Shown here one piece after another: positions 46,946 to 58,000 of a stretch of 64,000 nucleotides of DNA. The DNA is taken from positions 19,935,647-19,999,646 of the forward strand of contig OY987298.1 in NCBI GenBank assembly GCA_963920635.1. Reading direction: 5' to 3'. Each line of letters begins with the position of its first letter. Within the stretch, counting starts at the first letter, position 1. The notes beneath the pieces are model-generated. The model was not told the DNA's origin. It saw nothing but the letters and a program-made list of their open reading frames with translations, and did not search any database. Origin of the DNA: Pseudeuparius sepicola (Eukaryota > Arthropoda > Insecta > Coleoptera > Anthribidae). Made by a program: the position numbers and the translations under genes.

Positions 46946-46961
46946 AGTGGCGGCTCGTGAT
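46946..46961. repeat. Solo hAT-type end CAGTGGCGGCTCGTGA
   Basis: This matches the start of a common hAT MITE family. A second copy (CAGTGGCGGCTCGTAA) lies at 50,251. No matching far end was found for either. Confidence 0.45.
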
Positions 46962-47382
46962 ATTTTTCTTTGGGTGTGCACGTGCACCGTGTTTTAATAG
47001 TTTCTTCTAGACAGCTTTTTTCGTATATTTATCAAATGAATCCGCCATTTCGTAAAAAAATATAATACAGGTTGATTCACCTATTCATCATTCTCAGCAA
47101 CGAAATGAGATATTTTAGTTCCGTAAAAAGGCTCAAATTTAATTTTTCTATTGCAAGAAACTAACTTTCTCTTCACAAAGTTGTTCTGTCATTTCAAATG
47201 TACAGGTTGTACCAGGGGACAATTCCACCGGCTTAACTTCTTAAGTTTTTGAGATTCAAAAAACTTTTCAAATAGTTGTAGCTCATTATACAGTTTTTTA
47301 TGACCCATACTATGAATAGGTATAAAGGGCATATTTTAAGAGCAAAGCAAAATACTCATAGATACTAATGACACTACTTTAA

Positions 47383-47574
47383 CCCTTTCATGTCATAAGT
47401 GCATAAGTGTGGAGAAAAGATAGAAACGAAAATACAAATTTATATTTAAAGAGTATCAGCTGCACTTTTCTGCATTTTTTTTATGCCCGACATATACGAC
47501 GATGGGTCTGTATCCATGTAAATTGGCTGGGAATGGTGACACTAAACGTTTGAAGCGGGTCGGTAGCGAAAGGG
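47383..47574. mobile_element. piggyBac-like 192-bp MITE
   Basis: This is flanked by TTAA on both sides (47379-47382 and 47575-47578), with inverted ends CCCTTTC and GAAAGGG. TTAA duplication with CCC/GGG ends is the piggyBac signature. Non-coding. Confidence 0.6.
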
Positions 47575-48228
47575 TTAAAAGTTATAGCACTATAGGTCTG
47601 TGGTTATAGCTTCTAGAAATTGAAAAAAATTGTAGCTATTAACCGTATATTACATGGTTTCTAAAAAATATTTTATAGGCACCCAGAATATTTTGTGTTT
47701 CAAAAAACTGTGACATTCACTTGTGGCCAAACCTACTCCTCCGACGGATTCCAAAGAAGCTACAAATCGAGATGCCTCTTGTAAAAACTGTTACAGTACA
47801 TGTTTGGCGACGTTTGCAGCATCGCCGAACTATTTAGACTGCATATTTTTCTGTCTTCGATCAACCTGTTGCATAGCATAGGTCTGTGTTTATCGGTTTT
47901 GTATGATTTTGTGTATAATACTAATCGCTTAGTTCAGGGATCAGGCGAGTAAGAAAGTCTTTGGACCGGCCTCAATTCATTGTTCGATTTGGGAATATAG
48001 TGCAAAAAACACTGAAACCCAAATAGCAGGGAAAAATAGAATGCTGTTATTGTTCTTTTATAGCTTTAGTAGAGCAAAAATGTTCTCCTAGTTCTATTAG
48101 GAAAAATTGGCATTAGTCGTAAATGCCAAAATAATAGTAATTTCCACTGCTCTCCTGCACAAGTCTGTGGTTTATATAATATGGAAGAATTGAATGACAC
48201 TCGAATCTTGTAATTTTTAAGAAAAGTT

Positions 48229-48234
48229 TTTATT
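48229..48234 (-). promoter_or_regulatory. Candidate polyadenylation signal of the CTR9-like gene
   Basis: AATAAA on the minus strand, about 140 bp past the stop codon of the RS-domain exon. Confidence 0.45.
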
Positions 48235-48369
48235 TTCAACAAGTCTGGTTTACAAAGACGAACATCTACACAAGGTTCTAGTCAATAACTAATCTTTGCC
48301 CATATATAAACTGCATGCTGTGTAAAAATCGTACTAAGCACTATTAAAAATATCCTAAAATACGTTTTA

Positions 48370-49028
48370 TCATTCCGGGGATCCGGACTTTGACCTTGAC
48401 CTTGCGCTACTCTTAGACCTAGACCTTGACTTTGCCCTCGAAACCGATCTTGATCTTGACCCACTCTTGGATCGAGATCTACTCTTGGACCTCGATCTGC
48501 TTTTAGATTTCGATCGACTCTTAGACCTTGACCTGCTTTTGGATCGTGATCCACTCTTGGACTTTGACCTGCTTTTGGACCTCGATCTACTCTTGGACCT
48601 TGACCTGCTTTTAGATCTCGACCTACTCTTGGACCTTGACCTGCTTTTAGATCTCGATCTACTCTTTGACCTTGAAACACTCTTAGATCTGGATCGACTC
48701 TTGGACCTTGAAACACTCTTAGATCTCGACCTACTCTTGGACCTTGACCTGCTTTTGGACTTCGATCTACTCTTGGACCTTGATCTACTCTTGGACCTAG
48801 ACCTGCTCCTAGATCTAGATCCACTTCGAGATCTGGATCGGGAACCACTTTTAGATCTTGATCCGCTTTTAGACCTCGACCTACTCTTAGACCTAGATCT
48901 TGACCTGCTTTTGGATCTTGAACCACTTTTGGACCTGGACCTGCTCTTGGATCTCGATTGGCTTCGAGATCTCGATCTGGAAGATGATCGTTTCGCTCTC
49001 TTCTTGGGTTTGTCGTCATCACTGTCAT
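48370..49028 (-). CDS. CTR9: CTR9-like last exon: Arg-Ser repeat domain
   Basis: The in-frame product is DDSDDDKPKKRAKRSSSRS, then about 190 residues of RS/KS/GS dipeptides to SGSPE and TGA. The DNA is a degenerate tandem repeat, so long open frames also occur in other frames and on the other strand; these are not genes. RS domains are usually phosphorylated and mediate RNA-processing contacts. Confidence 0.75.
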
Positions 49029-52000
49029 CTGAAAATTGAAATATATTTCTTAATTTATTTTAGTTAGATTCCAGCATTTTAAAGCTATGACTATTCGAAA
49101 ATTCTTTATTTTGAGAATAATTTTTTCAATTTTTCAATAATATGGTACTTTTTAAAAGTAATATAGCTATAGTCACTTCTTGTTGATTGGCTCAGTCCAA
49201 ATCGTGTATCTTATGATCTCAAACCTTTTGCCTGTTCAGAAACTTGTTGAAAAGTTACATTCCACAATAACAAGGGTCGTTGACTGAAGGTTTAAAAAGA
49301 CCTCTAACGGTTCCAGATAAAATGCCGAGCGCTTTTGGAGGCGAAGAACTATGGATATTCGATTGTATTTAACGTGCACCAACTCCCTCTACTGGTGTAT
49401 AGAGGTATTATTAGTTCTATTTAGCTCTCGTCCAGTACTACTGTTTAGCACCATCTATTTTCAATAATTACAATGACTAACAAAATCGATAATTAGACTT
49501 CAACGCCACCTAGTGGTAGATTTCGTACTCGACAATTTCGTATTCCAAAAGACTCGTTTTGTGTTCGGGGCAAACAAGTCTAAAAATAGACACGGGGGAG
49601 AAGGGGCCAATGAAATAATTCTACGATTTGGCTTTTATAAAATTAGGAATAGATTCAGGGTTGGGCGTATTTCAGTTTGATATTTGACGATTTTAACGGA
49701 TTGGCAGATTTTTAAAATTATCTTTTTTTAGGATATAGTGATCTACATTATGTTGCTTCAATTTCTTACGTTGATTTGAAAAACAAAACATACGTCCAAA
49801 ATGAAAACTTTGAGAAAAGTGAAAAAACTGATTGCCTTCCCTCTATTAGGGAGTATTTTTTGATGTACCTAGGCGTTTTTCTGGAAAAATGTTGAATACA
49901 GAAAGAGGTCGTTATTTATTTTTATTTTTTTAGCTTAAGTAACTAATAAAAATATATACTGTGTGTCCGGCGATTCAGTGCCCAAGGGGAGTAAACGATA
50001 AAAAAATTCGAATTGTAAGTTGACATTCTGTTTGGTGTTGCCCCAATAATTGGCCGAACCTATCAGCAAAGTCTAGAGAATACTAGACTTTGCTATCAGT
50101 ACACAGTGTATACAGGGTGTATTTTTGTCGAAACAAGAAAGGCCGGAGTAAACTGTACCCTCAATTTTAAAAGCTAGCTAGCTAGGACAATGCCTGCCAT
50201 TGATATTATTGCTTATATCTGCCAAACTATATGATACCACACCACTTAATCAGTGGCGGCTCGTAACTAGTTAAACTTAAACAGGCGGGGCCAAATATCG
50301 GAAGACACTTAAAAATCAATGTGCCTAACTAAACCGGTGTAAAGTTAGTAGCCGATTTTCTGGCAGCAAAAAATTTTCCTCGCCCTTATTTCCACAAATT
50401 TATTTTGATAAAAATAAAGTAGGAAGGGTAACTATTATTAAACCTTCTAAGCAGATTAAACTGGAGAATGAAGAAAAATATTCATCAAAAAATAAAAGTT
50501 GAAATTTTTGGCTCCTAGAAAATTGGCTGCTAAGTGCTTAGTTCAGTTTTAAGTAGACACTTTTGCTGAATTTACGTGATCGCGTTTTTTATGTTCTGCC
50601 GTTTGATTTTTCTCTATAGTTAAATCAGGTAACGGCCTGCCCTCTATAACTGTTTAATTTGCAGTTTTTGCTCAAATTACATTGACGAAAATGAATTTCT
50701 TAATAAAAAAACTAACACTGTTTTATGAAATGCTACTTTTATTAGCGATATACACAAAAAGAGTAAAAGTAGGTAAATAAGGATTTTTTAAACTGTTGAC
50801 TATGTATGTACCTACATGTAGGAATTGAAATTTTTTTAAGTAGGTATTGATTGAACAGGCCAGAAAGTAATTACCCATTTTCATTCAGAATTACTTTTGA
50901 ACATTTTTTGACAGAGAGGAATAAAATAAAATAGTTAAATGAGAAAACACATTTATTAAAAAAATACCTAAATACCAAATCCAGAAATATTGTCAACATA
51001 AATAAATTATATAAGTAAGAACATTTTAACGCATATATAATTATTATACAGGGTGCCCAAGTTTAAAACTGTACAAATCCGTAAAATCTTAATTTTTGGA
51101 GATAATCGCCTAAACTTTTTTTGTTCGGAAGACCTTCAAAAACCGCTTCTTTTGACCTTCCTGCTATTTTCAAAATGCAAATCTAGGGCCGGCTACGATT
51201 TTTTTATACCCCCAATTTTCTCGAAAACCATTTAGCGATTTTTTTATTTAAAATCTGACCCCACAGCGTTTATCAGAACACCCCAAAACCCCTACATACC
51301 AAATTTGAAGAAAAAATATACAGGGAGTTCTATTCTGCAGGGTGTCAAATTTGAGCAAAATAGGAATTTTAAAGGCATCGGCCAAGTCAAGTGTGCCATG
51401 GAATCCCCTCAAAACAGTTCAATGGTCACTAGGACCACTCAAGGTATTGGTGTGCAAAGGTCCAATACAAAATATACAGAGTATTCTTATCTGTGCCATC
51501 TCAAAATGCTGAATTTTTATGAAATTTTATATGGGTCGTGAGTAGGGCTGTTCGATCTCCGAATTTCAGTATCGGAAATCGATACTGAAAAAATATCGAT
51601 AAAATCGATAAATCGATCTTATCGATAAAATCGATCTTATCGATATAATCGATCTTATCGATAAAATCGATCTTATCGATATAATCGATCTGATCGATAA
51701 AATCGATCTTATCGATCATATTGATAAAATCGATCTTATCGATAAAATCGATCTTATCGATAAAATCGATCCTATCGATATAATTAATCTTATTGATCAA
51801 ATCAATATAATCAATTTTATTTAAGAACCTAGACAAAAAAAGGGCGATCGGCTTTCTGCGGGCGCGGTCTGGACGCAATGGGTGCAGCAATTTCCTTTAT
51901 TCCTATCAAAAGATAGATATAATTGGAAAGATCGGTAAAATAAAAAATATCGATAAAATCGAAAAGATCGATAAAATCGAAAAGATCGATAAAATCAAAA

Positions 52001-55000
52001 ATATCGATAAAATCGAAAAGATCGATAAAATCGAAAAGATCGATAAAATCGAAAATATCCATAAAATCGAAAAGATCGATAAAATCGAAAAGATCGATAA
52101 AATCGGAAAGATCGAAAATATCGATAATATCGATATTTCGATTTATCGAAATTGAATATCGAGTATCGATAAAATCGATAGTATCGATACTTTCGATTTT
52201 ATCGATATTTTGTCTCAGGCCTAGTCGTGAGTGCTGTGGAATCATTGAAAAAATATTGATAAACACAAAAGTAATGTATTTCTTTACAAAATGCCAACTA
52301 ACAAATAAAAACAATTTAAATTATTGGACCTTACTCAACAAAGTCACTGTCTAAGATGATATATTTTCTGTGTGTTTCCTGTTGTGGCACACCAGCCACC
52401 TTAACTGATATGGACTTATCGATTGGCAGACTTCTGTATTTTTTAGATTTAGTTTGTTTATAGTGAGTGGAGCGGTTTTGATAAACTCGATTTTTGACCC
52501 GTATAAAGTACAACAAATTCAGTAATTTGAGACGGCACAGATAAGAACACTCTGTATATTTTGTATTGGATCTTTGCACAGCAACACCTTGAGTGGTCTT
52601 ATTGACTATTTAACTGTTTTGAGGGGATTCCATGGCAATCTTGACTTGGCAGATGCCTTTGAAAGTCCTATTTTGCTCAACTTTGACACCCTGCAGATTG
52701 GAACTCCCTGTATATTTTTTATTCAAATTTGGTGTATAGGGGTTTTTGGGTGTTCTGATTAATGCTGTGGGGTCAGATTTTAAATAAAAAAATCGCTAAA
52801 TGGTTTTCGTGAAAATCGAGGGTATAAAAAAATCGCAGCCTACCCTGGATTTGCATTTTGAAAATGACAGGAAGGTCAAAAGAAGCGGTTTTTAAAGGCC
52901 TTTCAAGCAAAAAAAAGTTTAGGCGATTATCTCCAAAAATGAAGATTTTACGGATTTGTACAGTTTTAAAGTTGGACACACTGTATGTTATTTGTTTTGG
53001 CAATAATAATAGTCCCCCACAGTCAATAGTTTCACAATGTGTCAAAAGAGTTTCGAGGCTAAAAAAAATTCGAAGTCTCACCCGCAGCTCTATGGTTTAC
53101 TATAGATCCCAACGTACCCGTTGAAAATAAACACCATCTATGGAGCTGGAAATATAAAATTTTGTGTCTGTATTTTCTGCTCGTGTGTGGTTGATGTAAT
53201 ATACGATTTCTATTGAAGGGAAAAGAATGGAATGATACCCCTGTTTAATAAGTGTATTTGGGCGGGTCCTTTCCTCAAGTAAATTTCTGGTCGCGAAATA
53301 AGGGAGCAGTGAAAGGGGCAAATAATATTGTAATGAATCTCAAAAATCACAGTCCAAACTCATTACCTTGGTTACCACCTTTATTGTTTAGCTTTCAAAA
53401 ATCACAAATAAACTTGTCAGATTACTGTCACTGCCCAAGAATATTCTTTCAGCTCCAAAATTCGCACAAAATCGCTTTCTAACCTTTCACTTTCTCCAGG
53501 CCCAATTCCCAGGGCTTATATACTCAAATAGAAGGCTGGAGAATACTCTAGAATATTTCTGGCCCATTGGCCAGTTCACAAATCATAAAGTTCTAGCAAA
53601 CTTTCTAGAAAGTTTCTAGAAAGTTCAGTTTATCAATTTCCATATTAATTTTCACTACCAAGTCAGAGTTACCACAGTTTGTAAGACACAGTTTACAACG
53701 ACTGACATCGTTGACAGTGAATTTAAAAAAATGTGTTTGGGAAGAGTTTCTGGGTTTTGCACATCCCCGATATACACATCTCGAAGTGACGGCAGCAGAA
53801 GCACTAGAAGTTGTAATATATTTTACCTACTTATATAACGTGGACATTAACAAACACACAAGATAAGCGTTCCGTACTTCGAACAATGTCAAGTAAAACC
53901 CTGTCAAAAGTCAAAATCAAGATATTGCCAGACTCGAAATGTCCCATCTGTAATTCCCACCGAGCTATCCCAGTATACCCCAGAAAACAGTGTGCTGTTT
54001 ACTAGACTTTGCTTTCGAGTCAGCGACACCGACCGTGAATAATTGTTACTTCCGCTAGCAGCAAGATGGCTCCGGTGAAGATGCCAGAAGATTTTCAATA
54101 TCGATTTGCTTTAATTTCTGGTCCGGAATGTAGAGGGTGCCAGCGGGCTCCGGAGATGTTTTTAAATCGGCACGTTGTTTCATGGGCGTAGATTCTCTTT
54201 TTAAATCTTCATCCAACGCAAGGGTGTTTTTTTGTCGAGTGTAATTAGTTTGAGTAGTTTGGAGTGGAATAGTAGCAAAATACACTTTTGGTGTTATTGT
54301 GCACATCTCTGACATAATTTTCTCATCAAAACGGTATATAATACTTATATAAATATACTTGCATACAAATTTGTCATACAAATTGTAAATAATGGAAAAT
54401 TCAATTTGGAACTTTCATACATACCATTTTACTCGTTTTAATATAGTATATTTTGATTTTGAACCAACATAGGGTGTGTTTCTTGCCGTGAATGTTTTTT
54501 TTTGCCAAAAAGGTCGCAAATGATACTTTCCTTTTGCGATTTTGGCATTTTTCTATTTGTCATACTAATTATAATCTCTGCTTGGAAAGAGACACAAAAA
54601 ACAAATTACTTAAAATAAATATTGTCAGAAATTTCTTCGTGGCGAAAACAGATCCATTTAATTTTTAATTTACCAAAATATAACACAGATCAAACATATA
54701 CACGATATATAAGTTGAAAGGAGCTTTTAATTGCACAGAACACCAGCTATCGTTTTTATTTTTATTACTTTTACTGATGATAATTGATGCGTAATAAGCC
54801 AATTATAAGGTATGATATGTGAAAGTTCCTAAAAAGTTGGCGGGAAATTTAAAATTCGGTCAAACTGGTCAACTTGACTATTCAAGTTGACCATGTCCTT
54901 GACCACCTGGACAAGTTGCTTAATGGCATGACCGCCGAACGTTGACTGACCGGTAAATGACCGGAAATTGTACGGTCAAGATGACTGTCACCAGTTGACT

Positions 55001-58000
55001 GCCAACACTAATATTTTTTTAAGTAGGTACATAATTCCGAATCATTTTACCTCGCCCATATTTTATTTAAAACACCAGACAACAGCTTATATAACAAATT
55101 AATTAAATTTAAAAAAATCGTTGGCAATTTAATTTATAATTTATATATTTTTTAAGTTACTGTGTACTTTTTGGGCTTTTTGTTTTACCTCCTGGGTCTT
55201 GTCAAATGCGCTCAAAATCTAATGTACCGCAAAGTAGTTCGGTGATATACAGGGTGTCTACTTTTAAGTGTATACAAATCGATAAAAAATGTATTTTGTG
55301 AGATATTTTCAAAAACCTTTTTTTGTTTGAAAGGCCTTCAAAAACCGCTTCTTTTGACCTTCCTGCCATTTTCAAAATGCAAATCCAGGGCCGGCTGCGA
55401 TTTTTTTATACCCCGATTTTCGCGAAAACCTTTTAGCGATTTTTTTATTTAAAATCTGACCCCACAGCGTTCATCAGAACACCCCAAAACCCCTATATAC
55501 CAAATTTGAATAAAAAATATACAGGGAGTTCCATTATGCAGGGTGTCAGAGTTCAGCAAAATAGGAATTTTAAAGGCATCTGCCAAGTCAAGTGTGCCAT
55601 GGAATCTCCTCAAAACAGTTGAATGGTCAACAGGACCACTCAAGTTGTTGGTGTGCAAAGGTCCAATACGAAATATACAGAGTGCTCTTATCTGTGCCAT
55701 CTCAAGTATATCAAAACCGCTCCACATACTATAAACGAACTAAATCTAAAAAATACAGAAGCCTGCCAGTCAGTAAGTCCATATCAGTTAAGGTGGCTGG
55801 TGTGTCACAACAGGAAACACACATAAAATGTATCATCTTAGACAGAATAATTTAAATTGTTTTTATTTGTTGGTTGGCATTTTGTAAAGAAATAAATTAC
55901 TTTTGTGTTTATTAATATTTTTTCAATGATTCCAGAGCACTCCTGATCAGTATAAAGTTTAATAAAAATTCAGAATTTTGAGATGGCTCAGAGAAAAATA
56001 CCCTGTATATTTTTGTAGTAAATCTTTTCACACCAACATTTTGAGTGGTCCTGTTGACCATGCAACTGTTTTGAAGGGCTTCCATGGCACACTTGGCTCG
56101 CCAGATGTCTTTAAAATTCCTATTTTGCTCAACTTTAACACGGTGTAGAACTGAACACCCTCTACATTTTTTGTTCAAATTTAGTATATGGGGGTTTTGG
56201 GGTGTCCTGATTAACGCTGTTGTGTCAGATCTTAAATAAAAAAAATCGCTAAATGGTTTTTGTGAAAATCGGGGTATAAAAAAAATCGTAGCCGTCCCTG
56301 GATTTGCATTTTGACAAAAGTAAAAACGTCAAAAGAAGCGTTTTTTGAAGACCTTTCGAACAAAAAAAGGTTTTTGAAAGTATCTCACAAAATATATTTT
56401 TTATCGATTTGTATACACTTAAAAGTAGACACCCTGTAGGTGATCAAAATCTCCTCAAAACTCAAATTATGGAAAAACGAAAAACCAGTTTTATATTAGC
56501 AGTTTCAAACTGCGCTGCCACTCAGTAACTCCATGTCATTCCACATAAGTTCAGATAAGGTGGGAGACCCTGCATATCAAAAGTATTTGAATTTTGCCTA
56601 TATGAACCATTATATATGCACTTTAGTCCTGTCCTAGTAAATCAACAGCATGGATTCGTAAAAAATCGCTCTACTGTTACTAATTTATTTACTGCGACCC
56701 AGGTGATTGCTGATGGCATTGATTCTGGACATCAAGTTGACATTGTATACAGGGTTAACTATGACTTAGTACAAAAATTTTTACCACGTGCGCAGGGTGG
56801 CTTAAGAAAACATAGAAAAATATTTTTAGATTTTTTTTACGATCTTTAAAAAAACGGGTAAAGACCCCTATTTTCCCTGTAAATCCCCGCCTTTAATGAC
56901 GTCATCCAATTTGGCTTCTGAAGGTACTGACAGCTGAAGTGATTTTCCGCGGTGTTGCCGTTGATTTAGGAACGGTGAAAATACCTTTTTACTCAAACAA
57001 ATTTAAAAAATACATAAATAACAATCGATTTGAATCTGTACAGATGCAGCGCTATTAGATTCCCCTTACCTTAGCTCGTATCCGGACCGGTTCCTACTCT
57101 CGCGGAAAGCTCATTACCGCGACACCACAAGCCGTCTCCCTTAATACCCCCGGAGCTCCTCTGATGAATTCTTGTCCACCATCTAACCTCTTCTGAAGCA
57201 TAGATAAAGGATTTATTGTTCTGAAGCCTCGGCGGTATGAATTAAGCGACGTATCAGCCCGGTCGAGTCTATGAAACGTTTTTTCGACTGCTCCGCGTTG
57301 CCCCGTTCGTCATTTCATAACTTCCTAGCTAGGCAACTAACTGTACATACAAGGTTTGTTCCAACAGGGCCAATAACCGTGCTCAAGCACGTTCAGCGCA
57401 TGCGCACTACCCCACTGGCTGTTCCAACTGAATTATGTACCTACCGACACGGGACGATACACGCACTGTTCCAGCCGATTTATGGATCATTTGTGTATCG
57501 TCCTTGTACGATAAAAACGGTGCCTGGTCTAAAGCAATAACCGCGTGTACTGACATGCGCAGTGTATGGTCGTGTGACAGAGATAAACATTAACATCATA
57601 TTTTTGTTTTTACGTAGATAGGTTTAAATCGATGGCTGGGATCGTGTTTTTTATTTCTTGTTGGTTTTTGGCTTGTTGGGTAGGGCGGGGAATCGTTGAA
57701 CAATTTTTCCGTTCCATCTGAAATTTTCTTTGGGATCATTTGTTCCAACTCGAATTTACGTACCGTCACAGAACTGTACATGAACTAGATGATAACCCTT
57801 AAAGAACGCATGCGCTAGTTTTGCACCGTTCATGTGCGATCCCAAAGAAAATTTCAGATGGAACGGATTGTGAATCAAATCGACCAAATCACGTTTTGCG
57901 ACCGCACCTAACCTGCGTGTTTAATATGTGGCTAACCGAATGTTCGGTGGGCTAACCTCACTCTTCACTCTAAAAAATTATTGTTCAACGATTCCCCGCC

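Noticed and set aside
48282..49039. Long open frames in two other frames over the RS repeat (about 248 aa on minus, 190 aa on plus)
   Set aside because: They are by-products of a minisatellite; only the RS frame has a splice acceptor matching the upstream CTR9-like exon and a stop in phase.
51501..52314. Minus-strand frames rich in Asp-Ile-Phe repeats
   Set aside because: They translate the ATCGAT satellite inside a hAT-like element and have no independent support.
53100..53321. 73-aa minus frame downstream of the heat-shock promoter
   Set aside because: No resemblance to a chaperone and no acceptor in the right phase; not accepted as the promoter's gene.
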